From Thiobacillus sp. (GTDB taxonomy: Bacteria; Pseudomonadota; Gammaproteobacteria; Burkholderiales; Thiobacillaceae), in NCBI GenBank assembly GCA_030679915.1, contig JAUXRY010000041.1, forward strand, positions 1 through 64,000: a stretch of DNA of 64,000 nt, given 5' to 3'. Below, piece by piece: positions 25,784 to 35,300 of this stretch (position 1 is the stretch's first letter; each line of letters opens with the position of its first letter). The notes under the pieces were generated by a model. It was not told the origin of the DNA, searched no databases, and saw only the letters and a list, made by a program, of their open reading frames with translations. The position numbers and the translations under genes are program-made.

Positions 25784-26068
25784 ATGCGCACAGGATGGAT
25801 GGTGTTGGGGCTGCTGGTGCTGTCGGGCAGCGTGCTGGCGGATGGCGACCGGTATCAGGCATTGCCGCTGGCCGGTGCCGAAGGGAGCAAGGGGGGCGGA
25901 CGCGCCTTCATTCTTGATACCCGCGACGGTCATGTCTGGATCTGGAGCGAAAACGAACTCATCACCGCGCCGGATGGCCGTCGCCGTTATGGCGCCGGTT
26001 TTATCTACCAGGGCAAGCTGCGACCGGGTAGCCAGCCCGGCGAGATGATCGAGCAGCAAGTCAAATAG
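25784..26068 (+). CDS. Small secreted protein of unknown function
   Basis: A 94-aa product with a signal peptide (MRTGWMVLGLLVLSGSVLA). The mature part has WIWSENELI and YGAGFIYQGKLRPG. ATG at 25784 is chosen because AAAGGAAG lies seven bases upstream; the frame opens at 25769 inside hslO. No family recognised. Probably cotranscribed with hslO, 11 bases upstream. Confidence 0.7.
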   Translation: MRTGWMVLGLLVLSGSVLADGDRYQALPLAGAEGSKGGGRAFILDTRDGHVWIWSENELITAPDGRRRYGAGFIYQGKLRPGSQPGEMIEQQVK

Positions 26069-26357
26069 GAACCCCGCCAAGCAAGACTGAACCTGCTTTC
26101 GGAAAACCCTGGGCGAATGGCAAGTGCTTGATTTCGCTTGTAGTTGGAACCTTGGAACCGTTCAGGCCGAGCTGATCAATACACACCATCATTCTGCTTG
26201 ATTGGCGCTTAAATCAATAAAACGCCCAGCCCCGAATGCGTCTGGCTAGCGATTTAAAGTCAGCCAAAATTAAACTCAGCCCGGAAGTCACCCGATAAGT
26301 CTCTAATGAACCAAACTCAATATCGTGCGCTTCCCCCCGAGTTGACCTGAGAACCCC
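26069..26357 (+). other. Non-coding stretch before the MSHA locus
   Basis: 289 bases without a supported gene. It holds a tandem TTGGAACC-TTGGAACC near 26144-26159 and AT-rich patches, and must contain the promoter for mshE, but I cannot fix a -35/-10 pair or a terminator for the upstream genes. Confidence 0.5.
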
Positions 26358-28103
26358 ATGCAGCCAGACAATACTTTGCCACCCGCTTCGCCCCGTCCGG
26401 TCCCTCAGAAAATCCGTCTGGGCGATTTGCTGGTCGAACAAAAAGTCATTTCCAGTGCAGACCTGGAAATTGCGCTGGCGATGCAGAAAAAAAGTGGTCG
26501 TCGGCTGGGCCGTGTGGTGGTCGAAAGTGGCATGGCCGGTGAAAACGACATCGCCCAGGCGCTGGCCCGTCAGTTGACATTGCCTTTCGTCGATCTGCGC
26601 AAGTTCAGTACCGAATCCGCCGTGCTGCAACTGCTGCCGGAAACCCAGGCTCGACGATTCCGTGCGATACCGCTTGCGCGTCGGGACGGCAGCATTTTTG
26701 TGGGCATGGCTGATCCGACGGATCTGTCTGCCTACGACGAAATCGCCCGGCTGCTGAATGAGGAAATTCAGCTGGCCGTGGTGTCGGAAGGCGATCTGCT
26801 CGAAGCTATTGACCGACTTTATCGCCGCACCGAGGACATTTCCGGGCTGACCGAAGAACTCGCACGCGACATGGGCGACAGTGAGGCCAGCATCATCGGC
26901 CTGGAGGCGCTGGGCGAAGGGCAGGCCGATGCCCCGGTGGTACGTTTGTTGCAAACCCTGTTTGAGGATGCCTTGCAGGTAAATGCGTCCGACATGCACA
27001 TCGAGCCGCAGGAAAAGAAACTGGCCATCCGTTTTCGGATTGATGGTGTGCTGCATCCCCAAACCCAGGCTGATCTCAAGATTGCGCCCGCGCTGGCCCT
27101 GCGCCTGAAAATCGTGTCCGGGCTGGATATTTCCGAAAAGCGCCTGCCGCAGGATGGCCGCTTTGCGATCAAGGTGCGTGGCCGCACGCTCGACGTGCGC
27201 CTGTCCACCATGCCCACGCAATACGGTGAATCGGTGGTGATGCGCCTGCTGAGCCAGGGCGAAAGTCCCCATACCCTGGATAGCCTGGGCATGGCGTCCG
27301 AAACGCTCGAACAGTTTCGAAATATTCTGCATCGGCCCAACGGCCTAGTGCTGGTGACCGGACCGACCGGCAGCGGTAAAACCACCACGCTGTATGCGGC
27401 GCTCCACGAACTCAATGACCCCGGCACCAAGATCATTACAGTCGAAGACCCGGTGGAATACCGGTTGCCCGGTGTGAATCAGGTGCAGGCCAACGAAAAA
27501 ATCGATCTGACGTTCTCGCGGGTATTGCGCGCCATGTTGCGACAGGACCCGGATGTGATCCTGGTTGGCGAAATGCGCGATCCGGATACCGCGCAGATCG
27601 CGCTTCGTGCCGCCATGACCGGCCACCTGGTGTTGTCCACCCTGCACACCAACGACGCGGCATCGACGCCGGTTCGATTGCTCGACATGGGGGTACCGGC
27701 CTTCATGGTGGCGACTTCGGTTCAGGGTGTGCTGGCGCAGCGGCTCATGCGCAAGGTGTGTACGCAGTGCAAGGTGCCGCACACGCTCACCCCGCAGGAA
27801 AACGTATGGCTCAGTCGTGCCAATGCCGTTGCACGACAGGATGCCAGCTACGTCGAGGGCAAGGGCTGCGATCGTTGTCTGGGAACCGGTTACTCGGGGC
27901 GACGGGCCATCCATGAACTGCTCGAAATCGATTCCACGCTGGCAGAAAGCCTCGCGAGCAACGAGCCCGCCAAATTTGTTCAGGCTGCCCGTGAGTCATT
28001 GCTGGGCCGCACTCTGCGCGATCAGGCGATCGCCCTGGCGCGGTCGGGCGTGACCTCGCTGGCTGAAACCATGCGGGTCAGCGCACAGGATGAGGCCAGC
28101 TGA
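26358..28103 (+). CDS. mshE: MSHA pilus extension ATPase
   Basis: Cytoplasmic GspE/PilB-type ATPase driving pilus assembly, 581 aa. The N-terminal MshEN domain has the two c-di-GMP-binding half-sites (RLGDLLVEQKVISSADLEIAL and RLGRVVVESGMAGENDIAQAL, each with RLG and a downstream L-x4-L pattern). The ATPase core shows Walker A GPTGSGKTTTLY (about residue 335), the Asp box (DPVEYRLPGVNQVQ), Walker B (DPDVILVGEMRD) and a His box (STLHTNDA). Two CxxC pairs, CTQC and CDRC, form the zinc subdomain. First gene of the pilus locus. c-di-GMP control is known for MshE of Vibrio; here it is inferred from motif. Confidence 0.94.
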   Translation: MQPDNTLPPASPRPVPQKIRLGDLLVEQKVISSADLEIALAMQKKSGRRLGRVVVESGMAGENDIAQALARQLTLPFVDLRKFSTESAVLQLLPETQARRFRAIPLARRDGSIFVGMADPTDLSAYDEIARLLNEEIQLAVVSEGDLLEAIDRLYRRTEDISGLTEELARDMGDSEASIIGLEALGEGQADAPVVRLLQTLFEDALQVNASDMHIEPQEKKLAIRFRIDGVLHPQTQADLKIAPALALRLKIVSGLDISEKRLPQDGRFAIKVRGRTLDVRLSTMPTQYGESVVMRLLSQGESPHTLDSLGMASETLEQFRNILHRPNGLVLVTGPTGSGKTTTLYAALHELNDPGTKIITVEDPVEYRLPGVNQVQANEKIDLTFSRVLRAMLRQDPDVILVGEMRDPDTAQIALRAAMTGHLVLSTLHTNDAASTPVRLLDMGVPAFMVATSVQGVLAQRLMRKVCTQCKVPHTLTPQENVWLSRANAVARQDASYVEGKGCDRCLGTGYSGRRAIHELLEIDSTLAESLASNEPAKFVQAARESLLGRTLRDQAIALARSGVTSLAETMRVSAQDEAS

Positions 28104-29338
28104 TGCCACGTTATGCCTATAGCGGCCGCACCGCAGCGGGTGAAAAAACTCAAGGCATTCTGGAGGCCGACAGCGCCAGCGACTGCGCCAGCAGTTTGCT
28201 GAAGAACAGCATTTCGCCCCTCGATATTCGAGAAACCGGCCTGGCTGAGCGGCGAGATTCAAAAGACCCCAGAAACATTGAACTCAGCCTGTTCGCGCCC
28301 AGCGTCAAGGCCATAGACGTGCAGTTGTTCTCGCGTCAGCTCTATACCCTGATGCGCTCCGGTGTACCGATATTGCGCTCGTTTAACGGCCTGATCGAGT
28401 CGACGAGCAATGTCGCGTTTGCACATGTCATCCGGTCCCTGAAGGAGTCGCTCGAAGCCGGACGCGACCTGTCGACAGCCATGCGCCAGCATCCAACGGC
28501 CTTCTCGCCGTTCTATATCGCCATGGTGCGGGTGGGGGAGGCGACCGGACGTCTGGACGAAATCTTCCTGCAGATGTTCAACCACCTGGAGTTCGAGCGC
28601 GAAACCCGCTCCCGCATCAAGGAAGCCCTGCGCTACCCGAGCTTTGTGCTGATCGCCATGGTGGTCGCAGTGGCCATCATCAATGTGTTCGTCATCCCGG
28701 CCTTTGCCAAAGTGTATGCAGGCATGGGCGCCGAGTTGCCGCTGATGACGAGAATCCTCATGGAAACATCGCGCCTCACCCTTGCCTATGGCTGGTATAT
28801 CGTCGCCATCGTTTCTTTGTCGATCATGACCTTTCGTTTGTGGAAGACGTCCGAAAGCGGCCGGCTCATCTGGGATCGCTTCAAGATGCGCATTCCCATC
28901 ACCGGCTCCATCGTGCTGAAAAGCACGCTGGCGCGTTTTGCACGCACCTTGTCGCTCTCGCTCAAGAGCGGCATTCCCGCCGCACAGGCGCTTTCGGTGG
29001 TGGCCGAAGTCACCGACAACGCTTGGGTAGCCTCGCGTGTGGAACAGATGCGCAACGGCATCGAACGCGGTGAATCGGTGTTGCGCACCGCGCAAACCGC
29101 GGCCGTGTTCAATCCGGTCGTGCTGCAAATGATCGCCGTGGGCGAAGAAACCGGCAGCATCGACGAACTCATGCAGGAGGTTGCCGACATGTACGAGCGC
29201 GAAGTCGATTACGAAATCAAGACGCTCGCCGCGCGCATCGAGCCGCTCATCATTGTCGCCATGGGCGCCATCGTGCTGGTGCTAGCGCTGGGTGTGTTTT
29301 TGCCAATGTGGGACATGGGTAAAAACGCGATTCATTAA
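28103..29338 (+). CDS. mshG: MSHA pilus inner membrane platform protein
   Basis: GspF/PilC-type platform protein, 411 aa, that couples the ATPase to pilin insertion. Duplicated T2SSF domains each begin with the family pattern (VQLFSRQLYTLMRSGVPILRSF; LARFARTLSLSLKSGIPAAQAL). About three membrane helices are seen, including YPSFVLIAMVVAVAIINVFVIP and the C-terminal IIVAMGAIVLVLALGVFLPMW. The ATG shares a base with the mshE stop (TGATG), a coupled pair. Confidence 0.93.
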   Translation: MPRYAYSGRTAAGEKTQGILEADSASDCASSLLKNSISPLDIRETGLAERRDSKDPRNIELSLFAPSVKAIDVQLFSRQLYTLMRSGVPILRSFNGLIESTSNVAFAHVIRSLKESLEAGRDLSTAMRQHPTAFSPFYIAMVRVGEATGRLDEIFLQMFNHLEFERETRSRIKEALRYPSFVLIAMVVAVAIINVFVIPAFAKVYAGMGAELPLMTRILMETSRLTLAYGWYIVAIVSLSIMTFRLWKTSESGRLIWDRFKMRIPITGSIVLKSTLARFARTLSLSLKSGIPAAQALSVVAEVTDNAWVASRVEQMRNGIERGESVLRTAQTAAVFNPVVLQMIAVGEETGSIDELMQEVADMYEREVDYEIKTLAARIEPLIIVAMGAIVLVLALGVFLPMWDMGKNAIH

Positions 29339-29391
29339 ATCCATTCGGTATCTTGATGACTTTTGGTCAAAAAATCGGTTGGACGCTCAAG

Positions 29392-29408
29392 TTGGAATGG
29401 TTTTTGCC
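29392..29408 (+). promoter_or_regulatory. Sigma-54-like promoter before mshA
   Basis: TTGGAATGGTTTTTGCC has GG and GC at exactly the -24/-12 spacing of sigma-54 promoters (consensus TTGGCACG-N4-TTGCW), with mismatches only in the CAC part and the last base. It lies 75 bases before the mshA ATG in the 144-base gap after mshG. Many type IV pilins use RpoN, so the site is plausible. Confidence 0.45.
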
Positions 29409-29482
29409 GAAATACAGATCATGGGTCGCCGAGCAGGGCGGCAAGTGCAGGCAAACATCATTCCAATTAGTGAGAGAACGCA

Positions 29483-30037
29483 ATGAAAATCAAACAACAC
29501 GGCTTTACCATGATCGAGCTGATCGTCGTCATCGTCATCCTCGGCATTCTGTCGGCAGTGGCCTTGCCGCGCTTTACCAACATCCAGCGTGATGCACGCA
29601 TTGCCAAACTGAACGCGGCTCGCGGAGCAGTTCAAGCGGCAGCTGGCTTGATTCATGGAACGGCTTTGGCGCGCGGTGGTATTACGGATACGCTGACTTG
29701 TCCTGGTGGTGGAGGATTTGCCGACAATTTAACAGGAGCAACAGGGACGGTCTGTACTGAAAATGGCATTATCACCATGGTTAACAGTTACCCGGCCGCT
29801 ACAATCGCTGGCATTGTGAGCGCCAGTGGTCTGACTTCTGTTATGAACCCTACCGTTCCACAGCTGGCAGCAGACGGGTATCAAACTGCAGGCGCAGGCC
29901 CGATAGATATTCGCGTGATGGGTGGTCTTAACCCTGCAACGTGTTTCTTCCGATATACGGCAGCAGCTGCCAATGCCGCTCCTCTAGTGAGTGCAACTTC
30001 GCCAGCCACTGCCACGGGCAGCACTGCGGGATGTTAA
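29483..30037 (+). CDS. mshA: MSHA major pilin
   Basis: Type IV pilin precursor, 184 aa. Short basic leader MKIKQHG, cleavage before Phe, then the hydrophobic assembly helix FTMIELIVVIVILGILSAVALP with Glu5. Two distal cysteines (VCTEN and ATCFF), plus TCPGG and a C-terminal Cys, allow disulphide loops. The first position after mshG, its own candidate promoter and a terminator-like hairpin just past its stop all suggest it is the major subunit. It could instead correspond to mshB of Vibrio, since only one such gene is present. Confidence 0.88.
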   Translation: MKIKQHGFTMIELIVVIVILGILSAVALPRFTNIQRDARIAKLNAARGAVQAAAGLIHGTALARGGITDTLTCPGGGGFADNLTGATGTVCTENGIITMVNSYPAATIAGIVSASGLTSVMNPTVPQLAADGYQTAGAGPIDIRVMGGLNPATCFFRYTAAAANAAPLVSATSPATATGSTAGC

Positions 30038-30046
30038 TTCTGCTTG

Positions 30047-30535
30047 ATGCCTAGATTAAACATCATTAAAAACCGCCGCTTTTGCGGCGGTTTTACCATG
30101 GTGGAGCTGATCCTGGTGATGGTCATCGCCGGCGTTCTGGCTGCGGTGGCTATTCCTCGTATGGTGGGTCGTAACAGCTTTGATACGCGTGGTTTTACCG
30201 ACCAGTTGGCCTCCACCGTGCGTTTCGCGCAGAAGCTGGCGATTGCCCAGCGCACCCCTGTTTTCGTCCAGTTCACCGCTAACGACGCCACGCTTTGTTA
30301 TGTGGCGGCTTCACCCTGCGCGGCAGCAAGCCAGGCACCGGGCCCGAGCAGTGAAAAACCCTATACCGTCACGGCACCGAATGGCTTGACGATTGACAGT
30401 GGCGCAGTGCCGGTGCTTCGGTTTGATGCCAGTGGTGGCACTTCTACGTTGGCGGCGCAGCTTGATATTCAGGTAAACGGCGCGGGTGTTTACCATGTGC
30501 GGGTTGAGCAGGAAACCGGCTATGTCCATGACTGA
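30047..30535 (+). CDS. mshC: MSHA minor pilin
   Basis: GspH-like minor prepilin of 162 aa. The leader (MPRLNIIKNRRFCGG) is followed by FTMVELILVMVIAGVLAAVAIPRM with Glu5. Two cysteines in TLCYVAASPCAA lie in the distal part. ATG at 30047 is used; TTG at 30044 precedes it. No ribosome-binding site is visible. A perfect terminator-like hairpin covers codons 8-16, inside the leader, so expression is likely low relative to mshA. Confidence 0.85.
   Translation: MPRLNIIKNRRFCGGFTMVELILVMVIAGVLAAVAIPRMVGRNSFDTRGFTDQLASTVRFAQKLAIAQRTPVFVQFTANDATLCYVAASPCAAASQAPGPSSEKPYTVTAPNGLTIDSGAVPVLRFDASGGTSTLAAQLDIQVNGAGVYHVRVEQETGYVHD
30069..30094 (+). terminator. Intrinsic terminator embedded in the mshC leader
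   Basis: AAAACCGCCGC (30069-30079) pairs perfectly with GCGGCGGTTTT (30084-30094) around a TTTT loop: 11 bp, GC core, A/T ends. It begins 32 bases past the mshA stop and would partly terminate mshA transcripts, leaving a minority to reach mshC-Q. Confidence 0.75.
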
Positions 30536-31097
30536 ACAGCGCGGCCTCAGCATGATCGAACTGCTGGTGTTCATCGTGATCGTTGGCATCGCTGTTACCG
30601 GCATGCTGTCGGTGTATAGCTCGGTGACCAAAACGAGCGCCAACCCCATGTTGCAAAAGCAGGCGCTGGCGGTGGCGGAATCGCTGCTGGACGAGGTGTT
30701 GTCCAAGCCCTATACCTATTGCGACCCGGATGATGCGCAGGCTGATACGGCGATCAGTGCAACCATCGGTCCGACTGGCTGCGCTACAACGACGGAAGCC
30801 GGGATTGGGCCTGAAGCCGGAGAGAACCGCTATTCCACCACCACACCGTTCGACAACGTGAACGATTACGACGGTTATTTCATGGATTCAAGTACAGCAG
30901 GCATCCGTGATTTGTCTGACACTGCCATTCAGGGCCTTGGCGCTTACCGCGCTTTGATTGGGGTTGGGAATAGTCCTGCCATTTTCAACGGTGTTCCCGC
31001 AAACGAAACCCTGATCGTGACTGTGACCGTCACCGGCCCGGACAATCGCCCCGTCACCCTTACGGGCTATCGCACCCGCTATGCACCCACGCTATAA
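30522..31097 (+). CDS. mshD: MSHA minor pilin
   Basis: A 191-aa prepilin-like protein. Leader MSMTEQRG, then LSMIELLVFIVIVGIAVTGML with Glu5. It overlaps the mshC end by 14 bases and has AGGAAA before the ATG at 30522 (ATG at 30528 is also possible). Cys pairs (YTYCDPDD, TGCATT) lie in the globular part. MshD and MshO-type proteins are thought to build the initiating tip of the pilus. Confidence 0.85.
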   Translation: MSMTEQRGLSMIELLVFIVIVGIAVTGMLSVYSSVTKTSANPMLQKQALAVAESLLDEVLSKPYTYCDPDDAQADTAISATIGPTGCATTTEAGIGPEAGENRYSTTTPFDNVNDYDGYFMDSSTAGIRDLSDTAIQGLGAYRALIGVGNSPAIFNGVPANETLIVTVTVTGPDNRPVTLTGYRTRYAPTL

Positions 31098-31878
31098 ACA
31101 CGCCGGTTTCTCGCTGATCGAGATGATTATCGTCATCTCGGTGACCGCTATCGTGGGCGCGATGGTGGCGACCTTCTTGAAGATACCGATTGATGGCTAC
31201 CTTGCTCAGGATCGTCGCTCCCGCCTCACCGACACGGCCGATACAGCATTACGGCGTGTGGCGCAGGATGTGCGACTGGCGCTGCCGAACAGCGTGCGGG
31301 TGACTACGGCAGGCGGGGTGACGTATCTTGAATTTCTGATTACCCGAACGGGAGGTCGATATCGTGCCGAGGGCGGTGGCGATGTGCTGGATTTCTCGAC
31401 GGCGGACAGCAGCTTTGATGTGTTGGGGCCGGCCATTGTCATGCGGGCGGGCGACCAGATTGCGGTCTACAACCTGGGCATCCCCGGCGCTGATGCCTGG
31501 TTGGGTGAAACGCTCGCAGCCTACTCGGGCGCCGGCGGCACGTTGACCACCATTCCCCTCGCACCGGCCAAGTTGTTTCCAGTGGCTTCGCCGGGCAACC
31601 GGTTCCAGGTGGTGGAGGGGCCGGTGACGTATGCCTGCGATCCGGTAGCCGGCACGCTCACCCGGTATTGGGGCTACGGCATTGCAGACCCGCAGCCGAC
31701 GCCGCCTGCCGCGCCGGCATCGAGCGCGCTGCTGGCGAATCGGGTGTCAGCCTGTACGTTCACCTACCTGCCCGGTATTACCGAGCGCGGCGGCCTGGTC
31801 AGCATGACGCTGGCATTGACGCTAAATAACGAAACTGTGCGTTTGCACAGCAACACGCAAGTGAGCAATCAGCCATGA
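31081..31878 (+). CDS. mshO: MSHA minor pilin
   Basis: A 265-aa GspJ-like prepilin. Leader MHPRYKHAG, then FSLIEMIIVISVTAIVGAMVATFL with Glu5. Conserved ADTALRRVAQDVRLALPNSVR follows, and RYWGYGI and CTFTYLPG occur near the end. It overlaps mshD by 17 bases and mshP by four, so translation is coupled. Confidence 0.86.
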   Translation: MHPRYKHAGFSLIEMIIVISVTAIVGAMVATFLKIPIDGYLAQDRRSRLTDTADTALRRVAQDVRLALPNSVRVTTAGGVTYLEFLITRTGGRYRAEGGGDVLDFSTADSSFDVLGPAIVMRAGDQIAVYNLGIPGADAWLGETLAAYSGAGGTLTTIPLAPAKLFPVASPGNRFQVVEGPVTYACDPVAGTLTRYWGYGIADPQPTPPAAPASSALLANRVSACTFTYLPGITERGGLVSMTLALTLNNETVRLHSNTQVSNQP

Positions 31879-32330
31879 GCGCCGTGGACGGCTATCGCCG
31901 GAGCAGGGGCCACACGGGGCGTCAATCCGGGTGCGAGCGCGGTTTTGTGTTGCCTGCAGCAATATTTTTACTGGTGATTCTGGCGGCGCTGGCCGGTTTC
32001 ATGGTCACGCTGTCGCGCACCACGAACATGAGCGGCGCGCTGGATATTCAGGGCGCCCGGGCTTATCAGGCGGCGCGGGCAGGGATTGAGTGGGCGGCCT
32101 GGCGAGTGGTGCAAACCCCTTCACAGCCATGTAATACCGTATTTATGCCGAATGATTTAGCGGGCACCCTTGCGGGGTTTACCGTTAGGGTTAGTTGTGT
32201 CCCGTCGGGTCCGTATGCCGATGGTGCGACGTCGGTGATGGTGTATGAGGTGACGTCTACAGCGACCTGGGGCGCGCCGAATAGCGTGGATTTTGTGAGT
32301 CGGCAAATTCAGGGGAGTTTCTCAAAATGA
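31875..32330 (+). CDS. mshP: MSHA pilus protein P
   Basis: A 151-aa GspK/PilX-like minor component. The N-terminal region is longer than a usual leader (MSAVDGYRRSRGHTGRQSGC) before ERGFVLPAAIFLLVILAALAGFMVTLS. The helix lacks Glu at position 5 (Pro there), as in PilX/MshP types. ARAYQAARAGIEWAAWRV is typical of the family. It overlaps both neighbours by four bases. Confidence 0.83.
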   Translation: MSAVDGYRRSRGHTGRQSGCERGFVLPAAIFLLVILAALAGFMVTLSRTTNMSGALDIQGARAYQAARAGIEWAAWRVVQTPSQPCNTVFMPNDLAGTLAGFTVRVSCVPSGPYADGATSVMVYEVTSTATWGAPNSVDFVSRQIQGSFSK

Positions 32331-35300
32331 TCATGAATCGTCTGTATTTGTGTCTTGTGAAATCTAGCAAGACAGTGCTCGGGGTTGTGATGCTGCTCCT
32401 GGTGTTCGGCCAGCCTGCGTGGTCGGCCATCACTCATGTGAATTCGACTTCAGTCGTGACGGGGTCAAGTGGTTCCACTTCCTTGGCGTTGGCCTATCCG
32501 GTTGGTTTGGCTTCTGACGATATTCTGATTGCCCAGGTTGCAGTGGGCAACAACCCCACTTTTACCGCGCCAGTGGGCTGGACCCTAATCAATAAAAGCA
32601 ACAATAGCAGCAGTCTGTCCCAGGCGATTTACTGGAAGCGGGCGGGTACCAGTAATCCCGCCAGTGATACCTGGAGTTTCAGTGCGTCAGATCGTGCCGC
32701 TGGAACGATGTCCGCTTACCGCGGGGTTGACCCGATCGTGCCCGTCAATGTCTTTTCCAGTTTGTCGAATGCCAGTAGTACCAGCGTGGCGGCTGGCTCG
32801 ATAACGCCTACGGTGGCCGGGAGCCAGTTGATTGGTTTGTATGCAGTGGCAAATGGAAATGCCAGTTTCACGCCGCCAGCAGGCATGGCAGAGCGGGAGG
32901 ATATTCCTACGGGTGCTGGCCCCAATGGGATTGGGATTGAATTCACGGACGAAACTTATGCTGGTGGTACAACAGCAACCGGTGGCCGGGTGGCGACTTC
33001 AAGTGTTTCGGCTGTGAGCATTGCTCATCTGGTTGCCTTGCAGCCTTCTAGCGTTGCCAATTTTCGCATGGACGAACTGACGTGGTCGGGATTGGCAGGG
33101 CAGGTGGGAGATAGTTCGGGTCGTGGTTATCATGCCATGGCAATCAATGGCGCATTAACTTCAAGCGCTACGCCGGCCATTGCGAACAGCCCTGGAACCT
33201 GTGGGTATGGCGTTTTCGATGGGACGAACGACTATGTCGCTGTTCCGGCATCTTTTCCTAATCTCGCCACGGATTTCACTGTGGCTGCCTGGGTTCGCAC
33301 CACTAACAATGCAAAAAGTGGGCAGCGGATTTTCATCGACGACCAGAATAATACTGGAGGGTTTGGCTTCAGTCTGGGAGATGGCGGAACCGGTGTGTTG
33401 CGTTTTTACGCACGTTCAACTTCTCCAGTCATCCTGGATACCCCCAGTGTCATTCAGAACAATACCTGGTATTTCGTTGCGGCGACGATGAGCGCGGTTG
33501 CCAAGACCAAAAGCATTTATGTTTATAGCCAGGCCGGCGCACAGCTTGCCTTCGTCACGCAAACCTATACGGGCACTTGGGGAACAGATAGTGGTGCTGC
33601 TTCGATTGGAGGCGAAAACAATGCGTCTTCAGAAAGCGGGTCTGGCTTCAAGTTCAGCGGTAATCTGGATGAGGTGAGCGTGTTTAGCGGGGCGTTAAGC
33701 GCGTCGAAGTTGAGCATTGTGATGAACGAGACAAGGCCGTGCAGTGGATCTCCAACAGTTGTGCCCAGTGGGTTTAATGCCTTCGAAACCGCTACTGCAG
33801 GCGGCAGTGTAAGTGGCGTGATCAAAACCCAGGTTTCTGCCAGCAATTTCAATCTCGCCATCGTCGCGCTAAAAACAGGCGGCACCGCCATCGAAACGAC
33901 TTTCGTCGGCGATGTGAAACTGGAAATTGTTAATGCATCAGCAGGCGGAAGTTGTGGTGCCTATGCGCTGATCCAGGGTCTGGGCACGCTCACCTTCGCG
34001 ACCGCAGACGCGGGTCGAAAAAACAAGACTGGCATCAATGAGCCGAACGCCTGGCCCAATGCAAGGATTCGCATGACTTATCCGTCAACCGGCGCGCCCA
34101 CGATTGTGGGGTGTTCAACCGATCCGTTTGCGATTCGCCCGGACTACTTCGTCGCCACCGCCACCGACGCCAATAGCGCCACGGCGGGCGCGACGCGTAC
34201 GCTCGCCAATATTTTGGTTAACGGCGGCTTTGTGCACAAAGCGGGTCAGCCGTTTCAGCTATCCGCAACGTCACGTAATACGCTGGGCGCGACCACGAGC
34301 AACTATGCGGGAACGCCAGTCGCCAGCATGAACGGATGCATTCTTCCGGCTTCAGGTTGTGTTGCCGGGATGTTGACGACCGGCGCCTGGTCAACCGCTG
34401 TCGGTACCGGTATCGCAACGACTACAGACGCGCGCTATTCCGAAGTCGGAGCCATCACCATGAAACTGGTGGACAGCAGCTTTGCCGCAGTGGATGCGGC
34501 AGACGGTTCCACGGCTGCCGAGATGAATATCGAGTCGGCGGTGTTCAATGTGGGCCGGTTTGTACCGGACCATTTCGATCTGATACCCGCCAGTGCGCCA
34601 GTGTTCAGGACCTTCAACGACACGGCTTGTCCGACGCGTTCGTTTACCTATCTGGGCCAGCCCTTTGGTTATGTCACGCTGCCTCAGGCTTCGATCACGG
34701 CTAAAAACATGATGGGCGGCACAACGCTCAACTACACGGGAAACCTGTGGAAACTTGTGGGGGCGGCCGGGTTTTTCCCGGTGTACTCTGCTACCGTCGG
34801 CACGCCGGATGGTGTTTTGGGAACGCCTACGGTAACGGATATGGGGAGTGGAACGGGACAGCTGGTTGTTGATTCAGCAGAAACCTTTTTCTTCACGCGT
34901 AACCCACCAAGTGGGCCAGTCATACCCGTCATGCCATTCCTGGCGGATATCACGCTTACGCTCAGTATTGCCGACATGGCAGAGAATGCCGTTACAGGCA
35001 ACGGTACGATCGATACGCTTACGTCTGCGGTATTTCCAAGTATTGCCTTTGATTCGGGTAATCAGATCCGGTTTGGGCGGCTGGCCTTATCCAATGCGCA
35101 TGGTTCGGAAGTGTTGAATTTGCCAGTGCCTGCCGAAACGCAATTCTGGAATGGTGCGGGATTCACGCGCAATACAGCGGATTTCTGTACCCAGCTTGTC
35201 CCCGCCAATGTGGCGCTATCCAATTGGCGGCGAAACCTCAATGCCTGCGAAACATCGGTTTCGCTGTCGGGTAGGTTTAATGCAGGTCGGGGCAATTTGA

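Noticed and set aside
26144-26159. Tandem TTGGAACC as a sigma-54 promoter for mshE
   Set aside because: The GC pair is missing at the -12 position for either copy.
26214-27332. A 372-codon open frame opposite mshE
   Set aside because: mshE has all ATPase motifs in the other strand; the antisense frame mirrors its codon use.
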